From positions 1-64,000 of the forward strand of contig JAGBWK010000072.1 in the NCBI GenBank assembly GCA_017629835.1: a DNA stretch of 64,000 nucleotides, read 5' to 3'. This DNA is from Muribaculaceae bacterium (GTDB lineage Bacteria; Bacteroidota; Bacteroidia; Bacteroidales; Muribaculaceae). Of the stretch, positions 17,276-26,015 are shown piece after piece (the stretch's first letter is position 1; each line of letters begins with the position of its first letter). The position numbers were made by a program, and so were the translations under genes. Under the pieces are notes generated by a model. That model was not told the DNA's origin, made no database searches, and worked only from the letters and a program-made list of their open reading frames with translations.

Positions 17276-18700
17276 ATGAGAAAAATTTTACTCTCACTTG
17301 TTGCTATCTTCGCAGCTTTGTCGATGACAGCACAATCGGCATTGTATGCCACTGGCGACTTTGCTCAATCGACATGGGATCCAGCATACCCTGCTCAGTT
17401 TACTTACGATGCTGGCACTGACCTTTACACTCTCAATGTTACTTGCTCTCAGCTTAAAATCTCTACAGCTAAGGGTGACTGGGGCACGTTTGACGGCGCA
17501 GCACTCCAAGCATCAGGCACTATTAAGCCAGGCTCGGAGTACTCTCTTTCAAAGGGTACATCAAACATTTTGTTTGGTTGGCAAGGTGATTGGACTATCA
17601 CTGTTAGCCTCTCAAAGATGAAAATCTCTGCTACTACAACTACTCCTCCCCCTGCAGGCTCGGAATACCCCAAGGTGTATCTTCGTGGCGATATGAATGG
17701 TTGGGGAACTGACGCAGCGTGGGAATTTAGCACTACAGATGGTGTTGTTTACAATCTTGAAAACGTATCAATCCAAAGTACTCAGAAATTCAAGATTGCT
17801 GACGGCAGCTGGGGCGCTATTAACTATGGCGGTCAATCGGGGATGAAACCAGACACAGAATATACTCTTACTCACAATTCAACCGATTGTTCACTTGCAG
17901 CAAACTTTTCCGGCTCGGTTACATTCAATGTAAATTCAAAGAAGGTCATCTTCAAAAGTGGTGGATCGCCAGCGGTTGACCCATTCATTTTCTTCGACAA
18001 CACTGAAACTCAGTGGGAGATGGTTTACATCATGTTGACCGACAAGGATGGCAACGTTTATTCAGATTTCCCTGGCGAAGAAATGGAATTTGTTGAGGAT
18101 AGCGACAATCTTTGGTGCTTCCAAGCTTCGGCTGATTATCCATACGCTCAATTCAATGACGGTGGCGACAATACAACCGCTGTATGCACATTGAAGGACA
18201 ACTATGTTTACTCAATGAGCAATCCTGCTGGCGAAGAATACAGAGAGCCTATCGACTATTCTGGCTGGTATGTAAATGTGCCCGGCGACCACAACCAGTG
18301 GGGTGACAATGGAGTAGCTTGCAGTTCAGATGGCGTAGCTGTATTAAACCTCACAGGTGCTAAAGGCGGTTTCAAAATCAAGATTTGGAATGGCTCAGAG
18401 GATGCATGGTATAGCAATGGTCAGACAATCGCTTTGGATTCTCCCGTAGTTCTCAATTCTAATTCAGACACTAACATGACCTTCCCTGCAACTGCCGACG
18501 GTCTTGGTAATCTTACAGTGACATTCGACTGCTCAAGAATGACTCTTACCATAACATTAACTGCCGGTGTTGACGAAATTGAACTTGGCGACGTTCCCGC
18601 TGAATATTTCAACCTCCAAGGTGTACGCGTAGCAGAGCCAACAACAGGCCTCTACATCGTGCGTCGCGGCAACAACATCACAAAAGAAATCGTGCGCTAA
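17276..18700 (+). CDS. secreted SusE/SusF-like starch-binding protein with sorting-type C-terminus
   Basis: The 474-residue protein begins with a signal peptide (MRKILLSLVAIFAALSMTAQ) and has no lipobox. Three or four beta-sandwich modules of about 100 residues follow. One has YLRGDMNGWGTDAAW (about 138-152), like the carbohydrate-binding modules of SusE/SusF, and another has a shorter echo, VPGDHNQWGDNG (about 340). The last 32 residues (EYFNLQGVRV...GLYIVRRG...KEIVR) have the form of short type A sorting domains of Bacteroidales secretion systems. It probably binds glucans at the surface or outside the cell. It stands alone between two tRNA genes, with its own promoter and terminator and no hydrolase beside it. 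Confidence 0.65.
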   Translation: MRKILLSLVAIFAALSMTAQSALYATGDFAQSTWDPAYPAQFTYDAGTDLYTLNVTCSQLKISTAKGDWGTFDGAALQASGTIKPGSEYSLSKGTSNILFGWQGDWTITVSLSKMKISATTTTPPPAGSEYPKVYLRGDMNGWGTDAAWEFSTTDGVVYNLENVSIQSTQKFKIADGSWGAINYGGQSGMKPDTEYTLTHNSTDCSLAANFSGSVTFNVNSKKVIFKSGGSPAVDPFIFFDNTETQWEMVYIMLTDKDGNVYSDFPGEEMEFVEDSDNLWCFQASADYPYAQFNDGGDNTTAVCTLKDNYVYSMSNPAGEEYREPIDYSGWYVNVPGDHNQWGDNGVACSSDGVAVLNLTGAKGGFKIKIWNGSEDAWYSNGQTIALDSPVVLNSNSDTNMTFPATADGLGNLTVTFDCSRMTLTITLTAGVDEIELGDVPAEYFNLQGVRVAEPTTGLYIVRRGNNITKEIVR

Positions 18701-18723
18701 GCATAGTTGACGCATAGACATAG

Positions 18724-18773
18724 AACTGCACTTCGAAAGCGCGAAACAGAGCTTTGGAGTGCAGTTTCTTTTT
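18724..18773 (+). terminator. intrinsic terminator after the secreted protein gene
   Basis: AACTGCACT pairs with AGTGCAGTT around an inner GAAAGC/GCTTT stem, followed by TTCTTTTT. Confidence 0.75.
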
Positions 18774-18799
18774 GATTCCAGCGCGTGAGTGCTGCATAA

Positions 18800-18831
18800 T
18801 TTGGATAATTCGCAAAGAATCCATAAATTTG
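18800..18831 (+). promoter_or_regulatory. Bacteroidetes-type promoter for tRNA-Val(GAC)
   Basis: TTTG at 18800-18803 and TAAATTTG at 18824-18831 are separated by 20 bases. Confidence 0.7.
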
Positions 18832-18845
18832 CGACATCAAAACGA

Positions 18846-18920
18846 GATTTGTTAGCTCAGCTGGTTTAGAGCGCCTCCTTGACAGGGAGGAGGTCACTGG
18901 TTCGAATCCAGTACAGATCA
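18846..18920 (+). tRNA. tRNA-Val (GAC)
   Basis: The acceptor stem is GATTTGT/ACAGATC with one G-U pair, the anticodon loop is TTGACAG with anticodon GAC, and the T-loop is TTCGAAT. The discriminator is A and CCA is not encoded. Confidence 0.95.
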
Positions 18921-18928
18921 CAGCGAAG

Positions 18929-18966
18929 GAGAAGGCATCAGCGAAATCTGACGCCTTCTCTGCTTT
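18929..18966 (+). terminator. intrinsic terminator after tRNA-Val(GAC)
   Basis: GAGAAGGC pairs with GCCTTCTC, with TCAG/CTGA continuing the stem past one mismatch. A short T run follows. Confidence 0.75.
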
Positions 18967-19115
18967 TGTAAGGCTGAATGCGCTATTGTAGTCGATGCGA
19001 AGCGGCGGATGTAATCGTCGGCAAAATAGACATTGGCGGTGTCGTGGTAGGGGTAGAACGGCATTGTCAGAGGATGAATATGTGCTAATATGCTGAATAT
19101 ATGAAACTTTTTTCG

Positions 19116-19123
19116 TAATTTTG
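19116..19123 (+). promoter_or_regulatory. -7 element (TAATTTTG) upstream of the glycan cluster
   Basis: TAATTTTG lies 21 bases before the ATG at 19144. The -33 element is not clear. About 150 bases between the tRNA terminator and this site hold nothing else recognisable. Confidence 0.4.
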
Positions 19124-19143
19124 CACTTCCTTACGAAAGGTTT

Positions 19144-20415
19144 ATGGGAAAGTTCCGTCGAGTTAAGAATAAAATCCGCGATTTTTACAGATTCCGTATC
19201 TATGCTTCCTCTATCAGGAGGAAACAGCGTCGGTATGCTCGTTCGCTCCGCGACAAGGATGAGATTCGAGTAGTGCTGTTTGCTATGTCGGTGTCGATGT
19301 GGAAATATGGTCCTCTCTATCAGCTAATAAAAGAGCATCCCCGTTTCCGTCCATTCGTCGTTATAGCTCCGTCGCCTACCTACTCAAAGGAAGAGCAGAA
19401 AAAAGAGGTCGAAGCTCTGCGTAGCTATTTCGGTACTCAAGGCATTGAATACTACGACTTTGATGTTGACTCGGCTACGGGCGTTGACGTGCGTACGGAG
19501 TTGAATCCCGATGTGCTTTTCTATCCTCAGCCATATCTGACGATTATGCCGCCAGAATATCGCTTCAGAATGTTCTACGACCGACTGTTGTGCTATAGTC
19601 CCTATGCATTTTGGGTTATAAATACCGAATGGTCGTACAACACATTCTTCCACAACATTGCTTGGCGACTTTATTATGCCTCCGACATACATAAGCAGGA
19701 AGCATCGCGTATAGCGGTGAATAAAGCGAAAAACTCCCGCGTGGTCGGACACTTAATTTCGAGCGAATTCCTGAAATCAAGCTATACCGACATATGGAAG
19801 CCACAAACGATGCGAAAGAAGCGATTGATTTGGTCGCCACATTTTTCAATCAATGAAAAGGGGTGTTTGGTGCATTGCTCAAATTTCCTGTGGATGGCTG
19901 ACTTTATGGTAGAGTTGTCGAAGCGTTATGCCGATGAAATCCAGTTCACGTTCAAGCCTCATCCCCGATTGTTGTCGGAACTATATAAACATCCCGATTG
20001 GGGCGAAGAGCGAGCAAATAGCTACTACGAGTATTGGCGCAACGCCGAGCATTCGCAATTGGAGAATGGCGAATATCAGGACCTCTTTATGACGTCCGAC
20101 GCGATGATTCACGATTGCGGCTCATTCATAGTTGAATACTTGTATTCTCAAAATCCGTCGATGTATATTGTGCAGTCGGTCGAAGAACGATTGGCTGAGT
20201 ACAATCGATTAGGTCAGGATGCTATCAAGTCGCATTATATTGGCAAGTGCGAGGAGGATGTGGAGCGCTTTGTACGCGAAATCGTGCTTGACGGAAAGGA
20301 CACAATGCAAGGCGTTAGGGCTCAATTCTATGACACCTATTTGGGTGCTCAGAAGGATGCTTCTGTCGCTGAAAGCATAGTCGATAATCTATTGAAATCA
20401 ATTGAACAAGCCTAA
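19144..20415 (+). CDS. CDP-glycerol/CDP-ribitol phosphotransferase family protein (TagB/TagF-like)
   Basis: The 423-residue protein has no signal peptide and a basic N-terminus. The C-terminal half has the GT-B-like layout of the glycerophosphotransferase superfamily. LIWSPHFSI (about 228-236) takes the place of the APTFR-type motif, then comes FTFKPHPRL (about 269-277) and SDAMIHDCGSFIVEYLYSQNPS (about 320-341) in place of TDYSS. These enzymes transfer polyol-phosphate units from CDP-glycerol or CDP-ribitol. A CDP-ribitol synthase lies two genes downstream, so ribitol phosphate is the likely unit. The match is weaker than for the gene at 27759, and a polysaccharide pyruvyl- or glycosyltransferase of the same fold is possible. 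Confidence 0.65.
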   Translation: MGKFRRVKNKIRDFYRFRIYASSIRRKQRRYARSLRDKDEIRVVLFAMSVSMWKYGPLYQLIKEHPRFRPFVVIAPSPTYSKEEQKKEVEALRSYFGTQGIEYYDFDVDSATGVDVRTELNPDVLFYPQPYLTIMPPEYRFRMFYDRLLCYSPYAFWVINTEWSYNTFFHNIAWRLYYASDIHKQEASRIAVNKAKNSRVVGHLISSEFLKSSYTDIWKPQTMRKKRLIWSPHFSINEKGCLVHCSNFLWMADFMVELSKRYADEIQFTFKPHPRLLSELYKHPDWGEERANSYYEYWRNAEHSQLENGEYQDLFMTSDAMIHDCGSFIVEYLYSQNPSMYIVQSVEERLAEYNRLGQDAIKSHYIGKCEEDVERFVREIVLDGKDTMQGVRAQFYDTYLGAQKDASVAESIVDNLLKSIEQA

Positions 20416-20425
20416 GTCAAATGTT

Positions 20426-21421
20426 ATGACAGTTGACCAGACTACTCCCAAAATATCGATAATCGTTGCGGTGTACAATGCTTCGCTCTACTTACGTCGT
20501 TGCATCGATAGCATCAAAGCACAGACATTTACCGACTTTGAGGTGCTGTTGCTCGACGATGAAAGCAAGGATAATTCGTTGCAAATATGCCAAGAGACAG
20601 CCAAAAACGATTCGAGATTCAAGGTCTATCACAACGAAAACCGCGGAGTAGGGAGTATTCGACACAAAGGCATTAAGCGCGCCACTGGGGTATATACGAT
20701 ACATGTTGACCCCGACGATTGGATTGAGCCAAACTATTTAGGAGACCTTTACAACAAGGCCATTGAACAAAACGCCGACATGGTGATAAGCGATTACTAT
20801 ACGGAGCGCAAGAATGAACAAACCTACATAGCCCAGCGCCCAACTTCGTTGGATAATCATGAAATAATCAACGACCTGTTGAGAAACGACCTCCATGGTA
20901 GCACGTGGAATAAACTCATCAAGCGCAGTTGCTATCTCGATAATCAAATCAATTTTATTGAAGGGCTGAATTATGGCGAGGATATGGTGACAGTGGTGAG
21001 AATCTTGCAGACTGGCTGCAAGGTTGCATACTTGCCACAAGCCTATTATCACTATGACTTGTATATGAACGATGTGTCGTATACTCGCGTCATGAACAAA
21101 CTGAGGATAAAGGAGCGTGTGAAATATATTTCCTATCTTCAACACTATGTAAAGGATAAAGCGCAACAAAAGTTAGTGACACAAAAATTGGTTCAATTGG
21201 CCTATTGGGCAATCAAATTGGATGTCTATAAGCGTGATGAATATTACAAAATCTTCAAGCCACTGAAACGTGAGCGAATAATGAAAGTGCCAGGGAGTAG
21301 TTTGCAGCGCCGTTTGTGGGTTTGGTCATCGTTTCATATCGGTTATCGTTTTGCTCATGTAAAATATTCAGCCGATCAGCTTGGCGGAAAGATGAAACGA
21401 TTGAAGGGAAAGAAGAAATAA
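20426..21421 (+). CDS. family 2 glycosyltransferase
   Basis: The 331-residue GT-A enzyme has ISIIVAVYNASLYLRRCIDS at its N-terminus, LLDDESKDNS near 42-51 and a DPDDW metal motif near 101-105. This is the common capsule/O-antigen GT2 layout (EpsJ/WcaA-like). ATG at 20426 is chosen. A TTG at 20402 in the same frame would overlap the preceding gene and adds residues not expected in the family. It lies 10 bases after the phosphotransferase gene and is surely cotranscribed. The sugar is unknown. Confidence 0.88.
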   Translation: MTVDQTTPKISIIVAVYNASLYLRRCIDSIKAQTFTDFEVLLLDDESKDNSLQICQETAKNDSRFKVYHNENRGVGSIRHKGIKRATGVYTIHVDPDDWIEPNYLGDLYNKAIEQNADMVISDYYTERKNEQTYIAQRPTSLDNHEIINDLLRNDLHGSTWNKLIKRSCYLDNQINFIEGLNYGEDMVTVVRILQTGCKVAYLPQAYYHYDLYMNDVSYTRVMNKLRIKERVKYISYLQHYVKDKAQQKLVTQKLVQLAYWAIKLDVYKRDEYYKIFKPLKRERIMKVPGSSLQRRLWVWSSFHIGYRFAHVKYSADQLGGKMKRLKGKKK

Positions 21422-21449
21422 TAGCAGAAATTTTGTAAATTTGTGCTAT
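21421..21449. promoter_or_regulatory. 29-base near-perfect dyad covering the -7 element of the CDP-ribitol synthase gene
   Basis: The sequence reads ATAGCA-n-AAATTT-nnn-AAATTT-n-TGCTAT, symmetric except for the single flanking bases and the central three. It starts on the last base of the preceding stop codon. TAAATTTG at 21436-21443, a -7 type element, lies inside it. The position suits a repressor operator. As RNA it would lack a T tract and is unlikely to be a terminator. Confidence 0.5.
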
Positions 21450-21473
21450 CAACACTGAATAGTAACGAATAAT

Positions 21474-22838
21474 ATGAGAAATATAGGAGTCATCTTAGCT
21501 GGCGGCACTGGAAATCGATTTCAGCAATCGGTGCCAAAGCAATTCTTTAAAGTGGCGGGAAAAACCGTCATTGAGCACACCATTGATGCATTCCAGAAGA
21601 ACAGTCTAATCGATGAAATCGCTATCGTCACCAACGTGATGTGCGAGCGAGAAATCGAAGCAATGGTTCTTGCCAACAAATGGTCGAAGGTGAAAAAGAT
21701 ACTCTTAGGAGGTAAGGAACGTTACCACTCAAGCCTTTCGGCAATTGAAGCTTACAGCGACGAGGAGTGCAATCTGATATTCCACGATGCCGTTCGTCCG
21801 CTCGTCAGTCAGCAGATTATCAATGATGTAATTAAGGCTTTGGACACTCATAATGCAATTGACGTTGCAGTTCCAGCTACCGATACTATTATTCAGGTTG
21901 ACAACGAAGGCGCATTCATTGAGGATATACCCAATCGCAAAATGCTCCGACGCGGACAGACTCCACAAGCATTTAAGCTCTCGGTTATCAAGCGTGCTTA
22001 CGAAATAGCTCTCAAAGATCCAAATTTCGTTTCGTCGGACGACTGTGGCACAGTTGTAAAGTATCTCCCACAAGAGAAAGTATATGTAGTGCCGGGCGAG
22101 GAAATGAATGTGAAACTCACTTATAAAGAGGACTCATTCCTAATCGACAAGCTCTTTCAGTTGCGTTCACACTCAGTATCGGGCGCTGAGGACCTCTCTG
22201 CGCTGCAGGGTAAAGTAATAGTTGTCTTCGGTGGCAATTCTGGCATCGGCGAAGAGATTGCCAAAATGGCACAAGCCAACGGTGCAAAGGTCTATTCATT
22301 CTCACGCAGCACCACTGGGACCGATGTCGGCAACCGTGATAGCGTGCGACAGGCGTTGCGAAGCGTCGTCGACCAAGAGAAGCGTATCGATTATGTGATT
22401 AATTCCGCAGCAATACTCATCAAGGAGCCACTCGCTACAATGGAGCCCGCAACAATCGAAACGATGATAAATACCAACTACAACGGTATGGTGTGGGTTG
22501 CAATCGAAAGCTATCCCTATTTGCAGGAGACAAAGGGTGGATTATTGCTGTTTACCTCAAGCTCATATACGCGTGGTCGCGCATTCTACAGCATATATTC
22601 GTCGACCAAGGCGGCTGTGGTCAATTTCGCACAAGCCATTGCGCAAGAGTGGGAAGCTGATGGCATATCAGTGAATGTAATCAACCCCGAGCGCACAAAC
22701 ACACCGATGCGAAAAAAGAACTTTGGCAACGAGCCTGAAGGAACGTTGCTTGACCCAGTGGTGGTGGCTAAATGCTCACTGAATACATTGCTTATGGCCG
22801 ACACGACTGGTCAAGTATTCGATGTAAAGCGCAGCTAA
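21474..22838 (+). CDS. bcs1: bifunctional CDP-ribitol synthase (ribitol-5-phosphate cytidylyltransferase / ribulose-5-phosphate reductase)
   Basis: The 454-residue protein fuses two domains. Residues 1-235 are an IspD-like cytidylyltransferase (GVILAGGTGNRF at 4-15, PKQFF, HDAVRPLVS near 103-111, RRGQTPQAF). Residues about 243-454 are a short-chain reductase (VVFGGNSGIGEEIAK, NSAAIL, catalytic YSSTK near 373-377). This fusion and length match Bcs1/Acs1 of Haemophilus influenzae, which reduces ribulose 5-phosphate with NADPH and activates the ribitol 5-phosphate with CTP. An isoprenoid IspD would lack the reductase. Phosphotransferase-like genes at 19144 and 27759 are the likely users of the CDP-ribitol. 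The gene symbol is by analogy. Confidence 0.88.
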   Translation: MRNIGVILAGGTGNRFQQSVPKQFFKVAGKTVIEHTIDAFQKNSLIDEIAIVTNVMCEREIEAMVLANKWSKVKKILLGGKERYHSSLSAIEAYSDEECNLIFHDAVRPLVSQQIINDVIKALDTHNAIDVAVPATDTIIQVDNEGAFIEDIPNRKMLRRGQTPQAFKLSVIKRAYEIALKDPNFVSSDDCGTVVKYLPQEKVYVVPGEEMNVKLTYKEDSFLIDKLFQLRSHSVSGAEDLSALQGKVIVVFGGNSGIGEEIAKMAQANGAKVYSFSRSTTGTDVGNRDSVRQALRSVVDQEKRIDYVINSAAILIKEPLATMEPATIETMINTNYNGMVWVAIESYPYLQETKGGLLLFTSSSYTRGRAFYSIYSSTKAAVVNFAQAIAQEWEADGISVNVINPERTNTPMRKKNFGNEPEGTLLDPVVVAKCSLNTLLMADTTGQVFDVKRS

Positions 22839-22882
22839 TCAACCCCCTCCCGCCGCTGTAAGGTGCGCATTTGAATATACAG

Positions 22883-22922
22883 ACGCCTATATCTGTGCTG
22901 GCATTCAGCGAGATATAGGCGT
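22883..22922. terminator. bidirectional hairpin terminator
   Basis: ACGCCTATATCT pairs perfectly with AGATATAGGCGT around a 16-base loop. It lies between convergent genes. Confidence 0.75.
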
Positions 22923-22952
22923 TTGCTATGCGGTAGAATTGGAGCGGTGGAG

Positions 22953-24788
22953 TTATAGCGACTGCATGTCGTTGAGCTTTTTGTAGTAGCCGTTGGTGTT
23001 GATGAGCTCTTCGTGGGTGCCACGTTCTACGATTTCGCCTTCGTAAAGCACGCAGATTTCGTCGGCATTCTTAATCGTAGAGAGTCGGTGAGCAATTGCA
23101 ATGGTGGTGCGCGATTTCATCAAATGCTCCAATGCTTCCTGAACTAAGCGTTCCGATTCGGTGTCGAGAGCAGAAGTGGCTTCGTCGAGAATCAAAATAG
23201 GTGGATTTTTCAGTATGGCGCGGGCTATGCTTATGCGTTGACGCTGACCACCCGACAGTAGGCATCCGCGGTCGCCGATGTAGGTGTCGTATCCATTTTC
23301 GCTGTTGATGATGAATTCGTGGGCATTGGCAATCTTCGCTGCTTCAATCACTTGCTCCATTGTGGCTGACTCTACGCCAAATGTAATGTTGTTGAAGAAT
23401 GTATCGTTGAAGAGGATTGCTTCCTGATTGACGTTGCCGATTAGAGCGCGCAGATCGTGAATTGAGAGGTCACGGATGTCGACACCGTCGATGCTGATGC
23501 TCCCTTTTTCGATGTCGTGGAAGCGTGGAAGCAGGTCGACCATTGTAGATTTCCCTGAGCCTGACTGCCCGACCAATGCGATTGTCTGACCCTTTTTGAT
23601 TGTGAGGTTGATGTTTTTGAGCACCTCTCTTTCGCTGTTGGAGTAGGAGAAGCTGACGTTCTTGTAAGTTATATCGCGTTGCAACGAGTTGCAATGCACG
23701 GGATTTTCTTTCTCCTTAATTGGGTTTTCGGCTCCGAGGATTTTGTTGATTCGTTCCCAGCATCCCATACCGATAGGGATGTTGTAGTATGCTTTCGAGA
23801 GGTCTTTTATGGGATTGATAATGTTGTAGAGCATCACAAGGTAGAAAATGAACGAACTGGCATCCAATCCTGAGTCGTTTTGCAGGATAAGATAGCCACC
23901 AGCCCAAAGTACAATCACGATGATGCAAGTGCCCATGAACTCACTGACGGGATGCGCGCTTGCCTGTCGTGTTTGCATTCGATTAAGTGCCTTGCGATAG
24001 GTGTTGATAGTGTTGGTGAATCGACCCGCCATTTTCTTTTCGGCAAGGAACGCTTTAATGATGCGGAGTCCGCTTAGAGTCTCTTCTAACTGCGACAGCA
24101 CGATGCCCCAACGAGTTTGCACATCCTTTGACCCCTTTTTAAGCTGACGGCTAATGGAGCCCATTACCCAAATCAGCAGAGGAATTACCAAAAGGATGAA
24201 TATGGTGAGTTTCCAGTTGATGAATAGGAGCACGCCCAAGGTAATGAAAATGGAGATAGGGTTTTTCAACAGCATTTCCATTGAGTTTGTGAGGGCGTTT
24301 TCGAAGCCGCCAACGTCGGATGTAGTGCGGGCAATGATGTCGCCTTTACGGTTTTCGGAGAAGAAACTTAATGGCAAGTCGATAATCTTATGATATAGCA
24401 ACACTCTGACATCGCGAATAATGCCACTTCGCAGTGGTATAAGGCATGCAGCCGAAGCGAAGTAGCACGACGTCTTAAACAGCGTCATTACCATAAGGAT
24501 AAGTCCCGATATCATAAGTACCCACAATTCGCCCTTATCGAGGATGAGGGTATTCATATAATAATAGAAGTTGTTTTTAATTACATCAGCCACATTGCCG
24601 TCCGACCAGCTCATCAGCTGATAAGTGTGCGAGTCAACGTTGAAAAGTATCTGGAGAATTGGAATTAAGAGGGAGAAAGAGAATACGTTGAGCAACTGAG
24701 CTAAAATATTGAGCGAAATGTTCCCTGCAAGAGCCTTCTTGTAGGGTGGAACAAAACGTCGTATGAGTTGAAAAAATTCTTTCAGCAT
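22953..24788 (-). CDS. MsbA-like ABC exporter (permease-ATPase fusion)
   Basis: The 611-residue half-transporter has six membrane helices in residues about 15-340 and an ATPase domain after about 365. Walker A is GQSGSGKST (about 404-412), the signature is LSGGQRQR, and Walker B is ILILDEATSALD. The domain order and HRLSTIKNADEI H-loop are those of MsbA and related lipid flippases. It follows the acyltransferase gene by 58 bases on the same strand, a pairing that suggests export of lipid A-core or another acylated glycolipid. A multidrug role cannot be excluded. Confidence 0.88.
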   Translation of the reverse strand: MLKEFFQLIRRFVPPYKKALAGNISLNILAQLLNVFSFSLLIPILQILFNVDSHTYQLMSWSDGNVADVIKNNFYYYMNTLILDKGELWVLMISGLILMVMTLFKTSCYFASAACLIPLRSGIIRDVRVLLYHKIIDLPLSFFSENRKGDIIARTTSDVGGFENALTNSMEMLLKNPISIFITLGVLLFINWKLTIFILLVIPLLIWVMGSISRQLKKGSKDVQTRWGIVLSQLEETLSGLRIIKAFLAEKKMAGRFTNTINTYRKALNRMQTRQASAHPVSEFMGTCIIVIVLWAGGYLILQNDSGLDASSFIFYLVMLYNIINPIKDLSKAYYNIPIGMGCWERINKILGAENPIKEKENPVHCNSLQRDITYKNVSFSYSNSEREVLKNINLTIKKGQTIALVGQSGSGKSTMVDLLPRFHDIEKGSISIDGVDIRDLSIHDLRALIGNVNQEAILFNDTFFNNITFGVESATMEQVIEAAKIANAHEFIINSENGYDTYIGDRGCLLSGGQRQRISIARAILKNPPILILDEATSALDTESERLVQEALEHLMKSRTTIAIAHRLSTIKNADEICVLYEGEIVERGTHEELINTNGYYKKLNDMQSL

Positions 24789-24846
24789 AGTGGTGCAATG
24801 TGGATGTTCTTATCGTATGTTATCCGAAGATGGGCTTAGTTAGTGG

Positions 24847-25758
24847 TTATCCAATAGGGAATGTTTCGTTAGGGTGGAGGTCGGCAAACTTAAATAGCCA
24901 GCGTTTGTGAGTCCAGAGCCAAAGGTGCGGTTGGGCTTGAATATCCTTTTCCAATTGACGCATATATTGCTTTGAGTAGGAACATTCTTCCCCTTCAATC
25001 GGCTCAATTGGCTTCAAAGTTATCTCGTAATATCCTCGCTTTGGCTGGGTCATTTGCCCGTAAATAAAATGAGCATTTAGCCTAACGCCCAATGTTTCGC
25101 CGCCAACAATTATGGGGGTTTGTTGATTCAAAAACGTCATCCAATGGTTTGACAATTTTTTTGTATCGGGGCGCTGATCAGAAATGAGACCTAATAGAGG
25201 CTGTTTCCCCTCGTTTATCATATTGAGGATTACGCGCAACGTTTGTTTCTGTGGGATGCTGATAGTGTTGAAACGTGAACGCAAACGGAGGAAGAATTTA
25301 TCCATTGTTTTGTTCGAGAGCGGGTGGTAAATCTGGCACCCCTGCAAGCCCGGTTTGCACCATAGCGCAATTGATGTGACATATTCCCAGTTGCCTTGAT
25401 GTGCAAGGTAGATGAAGAACGGGCGTCCGTCGCCTCGACGCTTCTCAATCTCCTCGATGTTGGTGAAGCGAAGGCGGCTCTGCATCTGTTTGTCGGAAAT
25501 ATGCAGCAATTTTATTGTTTCAAAAACGTAGTCGCAAAAATGGCGGTAGAACTTCTTTTCGATTTTCACAATCTCTTTCAAGTCCAATTCGGGGAACGAC
25601 TTGGTGAGATTAGTCCTAACCACCTTCCTTCGGTATCCCACGACGTAGTATATCAGCGGATACACCATATCGCTAAATATATAGAGCACCCTAAATGGCA
25701 GAATGGCAACCATTTTAAGCAGGATAGTAAGCGTAGTTAATGCGATTTTCTCCCACAT
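24847..25758 (-). CDS. lysophospholipid/lipid A acyltransferase family protein (LpxL/HtrB-like)
   Basis: The 303-residue protein has an N-terminal membrane anchor (about 8-40) and the catalytic HQGNWE motif (HX4E, about 120-125). Further family blocks are LISDQRPD and a C-terminal QPHLWLWTHKRW. Members add secondary acyl chains to Kdo-lipid A. It is followed on the same strand by an MsbA-like exporter. This two-gene unit lies reversed inside a glycosyl- and polyol-phosphotransferase cluster, which suggests all act on a lipid A-linked glycan. Confidence 0.88.
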   Translation of the reverse strand: MWEKIALTTLTILLKMVAILPFRVLYIFSDMVYPLIYYVVGYRRKVVRTNLTKSFPELDLKEIVKIEKKFYRHFCDYVFETIKLLHISDKQMQSRLRFTNIEEIEKRRGDGRPFFIYLAHQGNWEYVTSIALWCKPGLQGCQIYHPLSNKTMDKFFLRLRSRFNTISIPQKQTLRVILNMINEGKQPLLGLISDQRPDTKKLSNHWMTFLNQQTPIIVGGETLGVRLNAHFIYGQMTQPKRGYYEITLKPIEPIEGEECSYSKQYMRQLEKDIQAQPHLWLWTHKRWLFKFADLHPNETFPIG

Positions 25759-25829
25759 AGTCTTACCGTGTGAAATGTTTGATATAGTGCATTTGCGATG
25801 TGGATGCCACTGGTTTTAGTATTAATCCA

Positions 25830-25837
25830 CAAAGGTA
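25830..25837 (-). promoter_or_regulatory. -7 element (TACCTTTG) for the acyltransferase-exporter unit
   Basis: TACCTTTG on the minus strand lies 71 bases before the ATG at 25758. No TTTG lies at the normal -33 distance. Confidence 0.4.
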
Positions 25838-25961
25838 GACAAATTTTATTAAGATACAGTTCAAAATTATCTTAAAATATATTATGCACCCCACTGTTGG
25901 GTTCCGAAACCCCTCTTTCAGCCATCACAAAATGCGTTCGGCGATATAATTGGGGTAAATG

Positions 25962-25993
25962 TTTGGTTTTACGTGCGAAAAGTTTTAACTTTG
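25962..25993 (+). promoter_or_regulatory. Bacteroidetes-type promoter for the glycosyltransferase operon at 26016
   Basis: TTTG at 25962-25965 and TAACTTTG at 25986-25993 are separated by 20 bases. The predicted start is only about 15-20 bases before the ATG. Confidence 0.7.
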
Positions 25994-26015
25994 ACAATCC
26001 AATCAGATATATGGC

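Noticed and set aside
16955-18920. The two tRNA-Val genes as attachment sites of an integrated element around 17276-18700
   Set aside because: No integrase, no direct repeat of the tRNA 3' ends and no composition change were seen; the enclosed gene has an ordinary promoter and terminator.
20402-20425. TTG upstream start for the glycosyltransferase at 20426
   Set aside because: It would overlap the previous gene, and the ATG at 20426 gives the normal family N-terminus.
21474-22838. Calling this gene ispD of isoprenoid synthesis
   Set aside because: The C-terminal short-chain reductase fusion and the phosphotransferase neighbours fit CDP-ribitol synthesis; a separate ispD is expected elsewhere in the genome.
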